Part shown: positions 46,521 through 56,110 of the stretch, in pieces
Numbering within the stretch: the stretch's first letter is position 1
Layout: every line of letters starts with the position of its first letter
Source: JARFQW01 sp963842955
Lineage (GTDB): Bacteria > Pseudomonadota > Gammaproteobacteria > Steroidobacterales > XN24
DNA length: 64,000 nt
Direction of reading: 5' to 3'
Assembly (NCBI GenBank): GCA_963842955.1
Contig: CAWJIJ010000008.1
Span: 62,001-126,000, forward strand
Made by a program: the position numbers and the translations under genes
Notes under the pieces: generated by a model
Databases searched by the model: none
Seen by the model: only the letters and a program-made list of their open reading frames with translations
What the model was told of the DNA's origin: nothing

Positions 46521-47117
46521 TCAAAGGTCGGAGCGAACGCCGCCGATCGCATCCCGGCCTGTACCCTTGCCGGCGCGCAGGACCGGGTAGTACTGCGTAA
46601 ACACAAAATCGTCGGCCGCGGCGCCCGCGTGACAGGCGTTACAGGCTTCCGTGGGAAAGGCTTCAGCCGAGGTCTGCAAGGACTTGTGGTCGGGTGTTGA
46701 GAAGCTGAAGTAGGCCCAGTTGCCGGGTTCTTCGGGGAAATGCTTTGTGCTCTTTATCGTGGCTTCCAGGCCAATGTATTCGCCCTGAAAGTATCCGTTT
46801 CCGCTCACCGCTGACTTCGAGCCGACGCTGACCAGTTCCTTGATCAGGATCGTGCCGTCGCGGAACTCGCCCGTCTTCTTCCAGTGGCCCCAGCTTTCGG
46901 GATCCATGTAGACGTTATGATGCTCGGGGAAGGCCGCTTTGCCGTCGTTCATATCATTGGGTGTTACCGGGGTGCCGACATACACCCATTCGCGGTAGCC
47001 CTCGGGACGTTCCAGGACCCCGTTCTTGATCTCGAAGGCGCCGGTGGCGGCTGAAGCAGTTGAGGTTGCGCCGGCCATTACGGATGCGGCGAGGATAGCG
47101 AGATTGAAGCATTTCAT
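46521..47117 (-). CDS. Cytochrome P460 family protein (copy 2)
   Basis: Protein of 198 aa; ATG 47117 (GTG 47123 possible). Signal peptide (SVMAGATSTASAA). YREWVYVGTPVTPNDMN, HHNVYMDPESWGHWKKTGEF, ILIKELVSVGSK and heme CNACH near residue 164 align with copy 1, from which it differs strongly outside these parts. First gene of the P460 pair, 142 bp downstream of the AraC-type regulator on the same strand. It is probably exported and haem-loaded by the same system as the Mtr-type cytochromes. Confidence 0.87.
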   Translation of the reverse strand: MKCFNLAILAASVMAGATSTASAATGAFEIKNGVLERPEGYREWVYVGTPVTPNDMNDGKAAFPEHHNVYMDPESWGHWKKTGEFRDGTILIKELVSVGSKSAVSGNGYFQGEYIGLEATIKSTKHFPEEPGNWAYFSFSTPDHKSLQTSAEAFPTEACNACHAGAAADDFVFTQYYPVLRAGKGTGRDAIGGVRSDL

Positions 47118-47259
47118 GGGCACTGGGCTCCTTGGGAGATAAGTGTCTGCGGAGCTGCCAAAGGCTGCGCCGCCACGGGCAACCCAAAGCTATGCTGTCG
47201 ACCCAGCTGGAAAAAGAATGATTCTGCAGACCGTGGGAACGATCTTGCGGTTCGCGAGG

Positions 47260-48165
47260 CTAGCGGCGAAATTGCCCCGGCGTCATGCCGACGATTCGCT
47301 TGAAATGCCTGCGCAGATGGCTCTCATCAGCGAAGCCCAGCTCACAGGCAATTTCTGCCACCGTTCGACGAGGTGATTGCATCAAGAGCTGCTGTGCGCG
47401 CCGAACCCGGAGCTGGAGCTGGTACTCGTGGGGCGGGAAACCGGTGGCTTCCTTGAAAAGCCGGGCGAAGTGAAAGGGTGACAGCCGGAACTCGCCAGCC
47501 AGATCGGCCAGGCTCACGTTCTCGTCGAGCCGGTCCTCCATCAATTCGACACAACGATGGCGGATGGCTGCGGCGAGACCGGCCGAAGACGCCGGCTCTT
47601 TCCTGTCCCTTCCAGGCCCTGCTGCGGCGAGACGGAGAAGGCGAACCCCAATGACCGTGAGCAGAGAGGATGTCGCGAGCCTGCTCCCCTTGCTGTTGGC
47701 CGCAGCCTCCGCTCTGAGTTCCAGGAGCGGCCTGCTCAGGGACTCTTCGAACGTACGAAATGACGGTCGCATCGCCAGTTCCGCGCCATTCGGGATCTCC
47801 ATTTCCTGGGCGAGCGCATCGAGGAACTCCGGCCGGATGGTCAGGTGCACCGACCGGGACGCATAGTTCCATTCCCAGTCGATGGGCAGACCGGCCGGAA
47901 TGAAGCTGATGTGACCGCGAGGAAAGTCGTCCCATTGGTGGACGCCGGTCTCGGTCTTCAGCACGGATTTTGCGGTGACGCCGTCTATGGGCGCGCCGAC
48001 GCTGCACATCAGCAGGTGCTCCCGGTGCCCGGCGGGCAGCTGGACGGCGCCGGGCGGGCGGCTGCGCATGAGAACCTCGACGCCCGGTGCACAGGCAGAC
48101 CTGGCTTCGATGGAGGCCGGGTCCACGCGCGATGCTGACTCGGGTGAGATAAGACTGGTCGTCAC
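47260..48165 (-). CDS. AraC family transcriptional regulator
   Basis: Protein of 301 aa. The C-terminal ~100 residues hold the double HTH: NVSLADLAGEFRLSPFHFAR LFK-type first helix pair and TVAEIACELGFADESHLRRH second, ending MTPGQFRR. The N-terminal half (HLLMCSVGAPIDG, FIPAGLPIDWEW) is a cupin-like sensor with no assigned ligand. Its place upstream of the P460 pair suggests it may control them. Confidence 0.92.
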   Translation of the reverse strand: MTTSLISPESASRVDPASIEARSACAPGVEVLMRSRPPGAVQLPAGHREHLLMCSVGAPIDGVTAKSVLKTETGVHQWDDFPRGHISFIPAGLPIDWEWNYASRSVHLTIRPEFLDALAQEMEIPNGAELAMRPSFRTFEESLSRPLLELRAEAAANSKGSRLATSSLLTVIGVRLLRLAAAGPGRDRKEPASSAGLAAAIRHRCVELMEDRLDENVSLADLAGEFRLSPFHFARLFKEATGFPPHEYQLQLRVRRAQQLLMQSPRRTVAEIACELGFADESHLRRHFKRIVGMTPGQFRR

Positions 48166-48280
48166 GACGTTCGCGGACTCAGGAAACGCAGGTTGACGGG
48201 AATTATAAGCAACCTGAGCCAGTGAATTAGCGTATTTTCATGGTGGGGCGGATAACTCGACTATCGTTGCAGGTGACATT

Positions 48281-48302
48281 GAGTCCACGAGGAGTCCACG
48301 AG
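48281..48302. repeat. 11-bp tandem direct repeat in araC-family upstream region
   Basis: GAGTCCACGAG occurs twice head to tail, with no spacer. It lies 116 bp upstream of the AraC-type start and 112 bp upstream of the divergent membrane-protein gene. Direct repeats are the usual binding form of AraC proteins, though the 11-bp period is about half the usual spacing. Confidence 0.5.
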
Positions 48303-48413
48303 CAAACGTTGTACGCTGACTGCTCGCATTGAAAGTGCCGCAAGTCATGCATCGCCCGGTTTAGCCCCACTCGTTTAGCCAGGCCACCCTCTGATAACCC
48401 ACGGAATCGATAG

Positions 48414-48947
48414 ATGAACTCAGAGAATAAGCTTCATGAAAGCAGCATTGGGCAACGCTTCAAGGCGGAAATGCGTGTCTACGCCATCATCAGCCTGTAT
48501 CTGTGGGTTTGTTTTGGCGCGCTTTTTCTGTGGGAAACTGCATTGCTGCGCGCCGAAAAGCTTCCAGTACTGCCGCTCGGGACCGCCGCAATCAAAGCCC
48601 TTATTCTTGGGAAATTCATACTGATCGGCGAAGCCACGAAGGCGGGCAGGCGAATACAGCCAGACGTCCTGGCGCAGAGGATCGTCTGGAAAACGCTTGT
48701 TATGCTGCTATTACTGCTGCTGTTTAAGGTGATTGAAGAATTGGTGATCGGCTTCGCGCATGGAACGTCAGCATCCGCTACTGTCTCGGCATTCATGGCG
48801 CGACCCTGGCTGCAGAATGTGGCCTCCAGTGTCGTGATGCTCCTGATACTGATCCCCATCATTGCATTCGGGGAGATCGACAACGCACTGGGTAAAGGCA
48901 CCCTGAAGCGCCTGCTATTTGGTCGCCCTGCCCCTGAGTCACGATAG
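48414..48947 (+). CDS. Small integral membrane protein, unknown function
   Basis: Protein of 177 aa with about four membrane helices (YAIISLYLWVCFGALFLWET, a middle segment near ALILGKFILIGEA, TLVMLLLLLLFKVIEEL, SSVVMLLILIPIIAFGEI). A charged N-terminus (NSENKLHESSIGQRFKAEMR) and a basic C-terminus lie in the cytoplasm by the positive-inside rule. I do not recognise the family. Divergent from the AraC-type gene. Confidence 0.7.
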   Translation: MNSENKLHESSIGQRFKAEMRVYAIISLYLWVCFGALFLWETALLRAEKLPVLPLGTAAIKALILGKFILIGEATKAGRRIQPDVLAQRIVWKTLVMLLLLLLFKVIEELVIGFAHGTSASATVSAFMARPWLQNVASSVVMLLILIPIIAFGEIDNALGKGTLKRLLFGRPAPESR

Positions 48948-49212
48948 TGGACGATTTCAGTATCTGCCCGGCACTCGGCGTCCCTCGCTCTTGATGCGGC
49001 AGGCCACCTCGCGGGCTCGTGGAGTACAACATCGTTCGGTCCCAGGAATTCCTCGGACACATTTCACCGATCGAGTTTCTCAACGACCGGAGTCATGCCG
49101 AAACCCCGTCTATTTGCGGGCCTAAACTACGGGAGGGAGACACCGGGACGACGCTCGGCCAGCTTCGCAAGGGCCCACAGAATCTGTGCGCGCGCGACAC
49201 GTCTCCGGGGGT

Positions 49213-51619
49213 CTAATCGGGGCGTTGCTGCTCGTACATTCGGACGTAGTCCAGGTAGTGGCCGGTATACAGGTCGAAATGCTCCTCAAGCTTGTCGAGC
49301 TGGGTCTCGCTCCCGACGAAGTAGTCGAGCAGGTCCTCCTGCTGGAACTCCATGAGCCGGCCGAGGTTGGGGGCGACGTCCGTGACGTTGTAGAGGTCCA
49401 TGTCGGAGTACTCGAGGATCGGGCGGTTGTCCGTGTGGATCGGCGCGCCGTCGACCAGCGAGTCGATGTCGCTCTCGCCCAGCAGCAGCATGCTGGCCAG
49501 CTCGTAGACGTTGTCGACGTCGAGGCTGCGCAGGTCGGGCTCGACCTTGCCCATTTTCTCGCCCAGCTCGCCCAGGTTCACCCGTGTCGCTTCCGGCGTG
49601 CCCACCAGGATGATGAAATGGGTCGGGAATTGGGTGAAATACCACGCCGTCGTGTGCGGGAAGACACTGTCGAACGTGGCGATCAGGGTGCGCAGGTCAT
49701 TGAAGGACAAGGCCGCCGACCGGCAGCCACGCGGCGGCAACGCCATCCGGGCTGAGCGCGTCCCGCATGATCTCGAAGTATTCCCGGGTGTAAAGGTAGG
49801 GATTGCGCTTGTACTTCAGGTTGGTCACGTCCGTGACAATCACAGAGAACTGCTCGTCCGTGGTGGCTATATAGTTGCGTGCGTCGTCCAGCACGATAGC
49901 GAGATCAGGGTCGGCATAGGACGCGTAGTTGACCTCGCTGAACAGCGGCGCCGCCTCGATGATCTTCTCCTCGATCTCGACCGCGTGCACCGCGACACCA
50001 TGCAGCAGCATGCTCCCCGATGTGGTTCCTGTACCGTAGCCGACCGTCAGGGCAACTTCCGGCTCCTTCGCCAGCAGCAGCGGCACGTGGGCGAGCATCT
50101 TCGAGTCGGCGAGCAACACGGGATCCGTTCCGGAGACGTTCTGGCCGTCGACGAATAGACCGCGATAGCTGCCCCGTTCGACGGCAGTGACGGTCCCTGA
50201 CAGGCCCTCGGCATAGTAGATGACGTCGAAGCCGTCGGCCGCCGTGCGCAGGTCACGGCCCTTGAGTTCGGCGTGGAAGGTCTTGCTGTCCGTGAACACC
50301 AGCAGGTTCGCGACGGCCGCAACGACGACCAGCGAGAACCACTGCGCCCTGGCGGGACGATGGCTCCGCAGCAGAAACGCCGCCGCGATCAGCAGGCTGA
50401 GGTTGACGAGGATGAGCGTGGTATTCCACAGCCCCACGAAGGGGATGAGTACGAATCCCGTCAGCAGGCTGCCCAGCACGCAGCCGAGAGTGTTCGAAAA
50501 AAAGGTGTTGCCGGCCTTGGCGCCGATCCGGTCGATGTCGTGCGCGTAGATACGCACACCGAGCGGGAACAGGATCCCCATGAACACTGCCGGGATGAAA
50601 GACACCGTGAATGCCAGGGCCATGCCGACCGTCAGCTGGCTCATCGGCGTGGCGTCTGCCAGCAGGATCGTGAGGGCTTCGAACTGCCTTAGCAACAGAA
50701 GTACGACGGCGCCGCTGAACGCCGTGACGATGGACACGGCGCTGAACCAGGCCTCGAGATTCTGGCGGCGATCCACCTTCCGCGCCACGGCCCATGCGCC
50801 GACCGAGAAGCCCAGAAGGAATCCCGCGAGGATGAGCGCGAAGGCCTGCGAGGTCGACAGCCCGTAGGTCGACAGGATGCGCACCCACAGCATCTCGTAA
50901 CCCAGGCTGATGAAGCCGGTGAAAAAGAGAAAAATCAGCATGTAAGAGTAGGGCGCCTGCGCGCTTGTCGCGGGACGCGCGGCTTCCGTGCCGCGCTTGC
51001 TCAGCGCAACGATCAGGGCGACCAGCAGGTTGCCGGCAACGGCAATCACCAGCGTGCCGGTCACGCCGAAATACTTGACGAACACGAAGCCAGTCAGCAG
51101 CACGCCGGCGCAGGCCCCAAGGGTGTTGACGTAGTAGAGCTTGCTGAAACTGGAGCCGAGGTTGGCAGGGTCGCGGAGGAAGTACTTGGCGAGTAGCGGC
51201 ATGGTGCCGCCGATGAGAAACACCGGCGGCAGCAGCACAAGCATCGACAGGAGCAGCCGCGCGACCGAAAGGCCATAGAAGCCGAGGTTGTTGTAGGCGT
51301 ACTCGTAGAGATAGCGGTAGACCGGCAGGGTCTCGATCACCAGGTAGGCGAGCAGCGAAGTCGCGGCAATCCCCAATTCCACCCACAGGTAGATGCGCAG
51401 CGGGTCACGGGTTCGCTCCGACCACCGGCCAAAGAAATAACTCCCCAGACCCAGGCCGAGCAGGAATACCGCGACCACCGTGGCGACCGCAAAACTGCTG
51501 ACCCCGAAGACGAGGCCCAGCAACCGGACCCAGATCAGCTGATAGATGAGGGCAGAAGCGCCCGATATGAAGGTGGCTGTAAGAAGCAGCCTGTTGCTCA
51601 GGGTCCAAACCATCAGCAT
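49213..51619 (-). pseudogene. Membrane-fused spermidine synthase-like protein, one frame break
   Basis: Frame 1 (51619 to ~49710) has about 13 membrane helices in two repeats (GASALIYQLIWVRLLGLVFG and GFISLGYEMLWVRILSTYGL). A spermidine-synthase-like methyltransferase fold follows (TVGYGTGTTSGSMLLHG, AVEIEEKIIEAA, DDARNYI). Frame 2 (to 49213) carries its C-terminus (FNDLRTLIATFDSVFPHTTA, TDNRPILEY). An extra base near 49709 (GGACAAGGCC) separates them; without it GGLSFNDL is continuous. Such MFS-like/SpeE fusions are common and not proven to make polyamines. ATG 51613 is an alternative start. Confidence 0.88.
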
Positions 51620-52236
51620 AAGCCCTTGGCCGCGTGGGATTTCCGGGTGCCGCCCCGCTGCAGGACGCGGGACGCCCGGCCGAAGGGGCATCATACCGAC
51701 GCATTTGCGGCGACCCCAGAGGTCCCCGGAGGTGATTTCCCTAATGGGTAAGGAGCCGGATCCGGGTTGGATCTCCATCTGGGGACATGTTTCAGGCGAT
51801 TCCGGGCGGGGCCCCGGCGGAGACAGTCGGCCTGTTTGCTGTTCGTTGCCTATGAGGGAGGGACTGCTCGACCACGGATCCTCGATCGCGCAGTCCAGCC
51901 CGTGCGATTCGGAGTTGCGGCTCGCGTGGTGGTGTCACGTTGATGATTTCGGTTCTGATCTCGTGAATGAGCGCCGCTGCGGGAATTGCGCCCCGGGACC
52001 GGTCGTCCGGGCAAGCCCGGCAGATCTGCCGGCGAGCTCACTTAGCACGCGACCAATTCCAGTTGTGGAATGAGTCTAGTTATTAGGCGACGTGCGTATA
52101 TTTCCTGATGGATGTCAGACTTTTGAGACAGTAAGGTTACCCGAGGAAAAATACCCGGGGTTGGATCCCTGTTGGTCGACCGGGGCTACTACGCTTCTTT
52201 GGGGGAAGCGTTTCTTACTCTCTCCGGGAGGGGAAC
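51620..52236. other. Intergenic region, 617 bp, upstream of third decaheme gene
   Basis: No open frame here resembles a protein family. The right part (52070-52160) is more AT-rich and should hold the promoter of the third decaheme gene. GGGAGGGG at 52227-52234 is its ribosome-binding site. The dyad of the first two decaheme genes is not found here. Confidence 0.5.
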
Positions 52237-54567
52237 ATGAATGTAAGATGGACAGTGGTAATGGGGGCTGCGGCACTGGCTGCGGCCTTCACGCTGGTCG
52301 GCTGTAGCGGGGACGACGGTGACGACGGCCGGGATGGCGCCGCCGGCGCTGCGGGCCTTGCCTGTTGGGATCTGAACGAGAACGGGGTGAAAGACCTCCC
52401 TGACGAGGACCTCAACGGCGACGGTGTGGTTGACGTCAACGACTGTAACGGACTGATTGGCGGGGGACCCCCGCCGACCACGACCACGCCGCTGGAAAGC
52501 TGCGCGGTCTGCCACAGCGACGGCTCGAGTGCTGATGCGACGGTAGCGCACGCGCTGCCGCCGATCGAATCGGTCAGCAACATCGCCTTTGCGGTGAACG
52601 GCGCCGACCTGGACGTGACCTTCGACGTGGCAGCTGACGGAGCGCCGGCCGAGGGCTATGACCAGGTCCAGCGCGGCTATCGGACCGACGGCCTGGTGCG
52701 GACCGACATCTGCAACGCCCCGGGCCGCAGTGATCCCTGTGATCCTGGCAGCCTGGCGCTGACCGAGAACGGCGGCGGCAACTACACCATCAAGGTGCTC
52801 GGCGGCGCGGCCGCGGCGGCGGTGGACAGGCGCTACCTGTTCCGGGTTGGCGCTGGCGATGACAGAGATACGCGTGTGTATTTCTACGCCGACTCCCCGG
52901 CGACCCCGGTCGAGATCGAGCCGCTCGCGATTTCCGCCGAGTCGTGCATCAGCTGTCACGGTCCGGAAGGCATCGACGTGCACGGCGGCTACTATGCTGC
53001 CGAGGACGGCGGCGAGCCCTGCCTGGTCTGCCATGGTGTCGAGGACGTACCCAGCCTCGCGGCCGTGTCCCACGGCTACCACAGCAGTATCGAGTCTTGG
53101 GCAGATCCTGTCGTGCCCATTGAGCCCCACGTCACGTACCCGACGTACATGAACAACTGCAGCGTCTGCCATGCGACCGACGACCAGCTGGCGGCGGTGA
53201 ATGCCATGCCGATCGTGGCCGGTGGCTGCTTCAGCTGCCATGGTTCGATCGAGGGCATTCCGTTTGAAGAAGGCGCGGCCCAGATTCACGCGTCGTTTGA
53301 CGGCAACACGGACTGCACGACCTGCCACGTGGCCGGCGGAGTCGCCGGGAGCGTGGTTGACGTGACCGACGTGCATAACGGTGCGACCACCGAGCGCGGC
53401 GGCATCATCTGGGACGGTGTGGATACCTCCGTCACGGAAGGCGCCAAGATCGTCTGGGAGGTCACCGACGTGGCCGACGACGGCACCGACCTGACCATCA
53501 CCTGGCAGGCGAGCTATGACGGCGTGGGTGTTGATCCCTGTAACGCCACGGCGGGTGTGGGTGCGCCGGTGTTCTTCGGCGACGGCGAAGGCAACCTGAG
53601 CATCCTGCGCAGCTATGCCCAGGGCGAGGACTTCATCCTCGGGACGAACCCGGATCGCGCCGGTCAGCCCGGCGGTGACGTGGATGTGGAAGACGCCAAC
53701 ACGACCTGCTCCGGCAACGTGGCGACGACGGTGGTTCCGGTGGAAGAGACCGAAGCCATGTATGGCCGCGTGGCCATCCAGGGCAAGCCCCGTCTGGTCA
53801 GCATCGATCCGGAAGACGAAGACGGTCTGATGGCGGTGCGTGCCGCGACCCCGACCTACGACTGGGTCGTCGGTGCGGGTGGTGCGGCGCCTGCGCGTCG
53901 TGCGGTGGTTGACACGGCGCTGTGTCTGGACTGCCACGTGGGATCGCTGTACCAGCATGGTGGCAACCGTGTGGACAACGTGGACATGTGCTACCTGTGC
54001 CACAACGCGGCGGCCAACGACGAGTATGTCCGCGTGGATACGTTCGGTGTGGATTCGTCTGAAGCGTACGACGGCCGTGCCGGGCAGAACTTCGGCATCA
54101 AGGAAATGGTGCACGCTGTCCATCCGGCTGGCGCGACCGGGAACCGCATCGTGATTTACCGCGGCCGCGGGATCTACGGCTGGGCGGAGAGCGAGGATCA
54201 GCTGTCCAACTGGCCTGGCACGGGTTCGCAGCCGGTGTTCGGCTCTGACGACGGCACGGGCAACCCGGTGATGCAGAACCACAACTTCCACGCCCCGACC
54301 TATCCGCGTGGGCTGTACGACTGTGCGGCCTGCCACGTGGAAGATGTGAATATCCTGCCGGATGCGACCAAGGCCATGGCCTCGACGGTCGAAGCTGGAG
54401 AGCCGCCGTTCGGTGATCAGACCAATGACGTGCTCGAAGGTGTGCAGACGAGCTCTTGCGTCACCTGCCATGCTGACAGCGCGGCCAAGGGTCATGCGTA
54501 CCAGAACAGCTGGACACCGCAGGCGTTCGAGGAAGGTCGCAAGACCATCATCGAGGGCAACCAGTAG
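52237..54567 (+). CDS. OmcA/MtrC-like decaheme c-type cytochrome lipoprotein (copy 3, divergent)
   Basis: Protein of 776 aa with lipobox LVGC, the linker SGDDGDDGRDG almost identical to copy 1, and the EF-hand-like module (DLNENGVKD, DLNGDGVVD, DC). Ten CxxCH motifs are arranged differently from copies 1 and 2: one directly after the linker (~89), five at about 237-364, and four at about 563-745. The C-terminal half keeps FHAPTYPRGLYDCAACH and HAVHPAG. It has the same anchoring but a different heme layout, so it may take a different partner. No mtrA or mtrB is adjacent; the conduit is 12 kb away. Confidence 0.92.
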   Translation: MNVRWTVVMGAAALAAAFTLVGCSGDDGDDGRDGAAGAAGLACWDLNENGVKDLPDEDLNGDGVVDVNDCNGLIGGGPPPTTTTPLESCAVCHSDGSSADATVAHALPPIESVSNIAFAVNGADLDVTFDVAADGAPAEGYDQVQRGYRTDGLVRTDICNAPGRSDPCDPGSLALTENGGGNYTIKVLGGAAAAAVDRRYLFRVGAGDDRDTRVYFYADSPATPVEIEPLAISAESCISCHGPEGIDVHGGYYAAEDGGEPCLVCHGVEDVPSLAAVSHGYHSSIESWADPVVPIEPHVTYPTYMNNCSVCHATDDQLAAVNAMPIVAGGCFSCHGSIEGIPFEEGAAQIHASFDGNTDCTTCHVAGGVAGSVVDVTDVHNGATTERGGIIWDGVDTSVTEGAKIVWEVTDVADDGTDLTITWQASYDGVGVDPCNATAGVGAPVFFGDGEGNLSILRSYAQGEDFILGTNPDRAGQPGGDVDVEDANTTCSGNVATTVVPVEETEAMYGRVAIQGKPRLVSIDPEDEDGLMAVRAATPTYDWVVGAGGAAPARRAVVDTALCLDCHVGSLYQHGGNRVDNVDMCYLCHNAAANDEYVRVDTFGVDSSEAYDGRAGQNFGIKEMVHAVHPAGATGNRIVIYRGRGIYGWAESEDQLSNWPGTGSQPVFGSDDGTGNPVMQNHNFHAPTYPRGLYDCAACHVEDVNILPDATKAMASTVEAGEPPFGDQTNDVLEGVQTSSCVTCHADSAAKGHAYQNSWTPQAFEEGRKTIIEGNQ

Positions 54568-54581
54568 GGTTGTGCTGAGCT

Positions 54582-54628
54582 AATCTGCCAACAGTGGGGT
54601 GGGTCTTCGGGCCCACCCCCGGCAGATT
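54582..54628 (+). other. Two-tier hairpin after third decaheme gene
   Basis: Inner stem GGGGTGGGTC / GGCCCACCCC closed by a TTCG tetraloop, inside outer arms AATCTGCC / GGCAGATT. Very stable and without a T-run. It may protect the 3' end of the transcript upstream of the true terminator. Confidence 0.75.
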
Positions 54629-54696
54629 CCGGAGAGAGATTCTCAGCAAGACGACACAGGCCCGACGCAAGAAGCGGGCGCGCAACGTAAGACACT

Positions 54697-54730
54697 GGCC
54701 GGGAGAGCGATCTCCCGGCCTTTTTCTTTT
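54697..54730 (+). terminator. Rho-independent terminator after third decaheme gene
   Basis: Perfect 10-bp stem GGCCGGGAGA / TCTCCCGGCC, loop GCGA, tail TTTTTCTTTT. Confidence 0.95.
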
Positions 54731-55008
54731 CCCCCGCGCCGTTTCGGTTCACATACCGGGGCGGAGAATCACACTCTCGACTTCGGCTGGTTCGCCAGGG
54801 ATCTGCTCTATCGTCCCCATCCGGCGGCAGGACATCCCCAGGCCCGATCTAGCATCCCGGCGCCAGGCGTATTCGGCATGTCCCAATAGGCTCGCCGTAT
54901 CGGCCCAATGATTGTTTTCCGCTATCCGCCTCATCGATTCCGACTTTGTAGGTCACCCGGCGGGGTGATGCTATTGACAAATCACAGGCGCTGTAACACG
55001 GTCGCAGG

Positions 55009-55899
55009 ATGTCAGCGACCCGGCGAAACAAGCCTTGCCCATGCGGCAGCGGCCGCCGATACAAGCACTGTTGCGGCGGTTTGACGCAGGCATCCGCCGA
55101 GCCCGTTTCAGGGCCGGCGACACCCAGCGTCGCCGAAGTGGTTTCCCGGTTTTCGCCGGGCGTCCGCTACAACCCAAGCGGCTATTTTGCGCAGCGTATC
55201 CAGACGCCCGGGCAGTTCGAGCAGTACTGTTCGGATCAGCCGCCGGCGCAACAGATTGGGCCGATCGTATTGCCGCGCGGGATCATGATCCGGGGTGATT
55301 TCCTCAGTGCGCAGATACGAACAACGCTGACAGAGTTTGCCGATCAACAGGAAGGCCGCGAATCGACGGTGCAGGATCTTGAGCAGATGGCGGCGAGGGC
55401 GACAAGTCTGAAAACGACAGAGCGTTCGTCCAGGCATATCGATATCCGCAGCATCGCCCATCAGGTCGTGCCCGTGATCGAATCCGCCTACCGAGAGGCG
55501 GAGAAATTCTACGGCGTGCAGGTCGAGTGGTTCGAATTCCCCGAAATGCTTCGGTATGCGAAAGGCGGCCATTACGTGCCACATGCTGACGCGGAGAACT
55601 GGGACTCCGGGACGGGCCGTTGGCTGCGCGGGCTAGACCGGGATCTTAGCGTCATCATTTATCTGAACGGCCAGTTCGAAGGGGGCCAGCTGGATTTCCC
55701 GAATTTTGGATTTCGCGTTCGGCCGCGGCCGGGGCTGCTTGCCTGCTTCCCCGCCGATCACCGCTATGTTCATACGGCGCGACCAGTGGAATCGGGCGTT
55801 CGTTACATCCTGGTGAGCTGGGCCGCGGTACGCGGCACGGTAAGGGTGCACAGGCAAAGGCCGGTGACGGCCGTCCCGATGACTGCCGGTACGTCGTAA
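55009..55899 (+). CDS. 2OG-Fe(II) oxygenase (prolyl 4-hydroxylase type) with N-terminal SEC-C motif
   Basis: Protein of 296 aa. Residues 8-23 (NKPCPCGSGRRYKHCCG) are a SEC-C zinc motif. The P4H-type dioxygenase core spans about 90-272. Fe ligands are His192 and Asp194 (PHADAEN) and His255 (HRYVHTA), with Arg265 (SGVRYILVSW) for 2-oxoglutarate. No signal peptide, so it is cytoplasmic; such enzymes hydroxylate prolines on proteins such as EF-Tu or uS12 in other bacteria. The last ~22 residues are encoded by repeat copy A (55831-55903), so the tail probably came from that element. Confidence 0.88.
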   Translation: MSATRRNKPCPCGSGRRYKHCCGGLTQASAEPVSGPATPSVAEVVSRFSPGVRYNPSGYFAQRIQTPGQFEQYCSDQPPAQQIGPIVLPRGIMIRGDFLSAQIRTTLTEFADQQEGRESTVQDLEQMAARATSLKTTERSSRHIDIRSIAHQVVPVIESAYREAEKFYGVQVEWFEFPEMLRYAKGGHYVPHADAENWDSGTGRWLRGLDRDLSVIIYLNGQFEGGQLDFPNFGFRVRPRPGLLACFPADHRYVHTARPVESGVRYILVSWAAVRGTVRVHRQRPVTAVPMTAGTS

Positions 55900-55903
55900 C
55901 CGA
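55831..55903 (+). repeat. ~73-bp dispersed direct repeat, copy A
   Basis: Runs from CGCGGCACGGTAAGGG to GTCGTAACCGA and is about 90% identical to 57383-57456 in the same orientation. It forms the 3' end of the oxygenase gene. Contains GGCCGGTGACGGCCGTCCCG, a partly self-complementary core. Confidence 0.85.
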
Positions 55904-56110
55904 CAGCATATGCACAGCATATGGACAGGCACAAATCAGTGCAGTCCGACGAAGTATGCCGCTTTCCGGTTGACCTATCAGCCCGTAACGTCGTCGCATG
56001 CCCAGAGTGCGCAAACATTTTGTCTGCGTTGATGAAATGCAACTACAAATGACAGGATCCGACCCGCCCGCACCCGATACGGGCGATCTACGGCTCAATC
56101 CTTGCGGCCT

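Noticed and set aside
52189..54495. 768-codon minus-strand frame antisense to the third decaheme gene
   Set aside because: His/Val/Arg-rich shadow of the CxxCH-coding strand. It lacks family features, while the plus strand has a lipobox and ten heme motifs.
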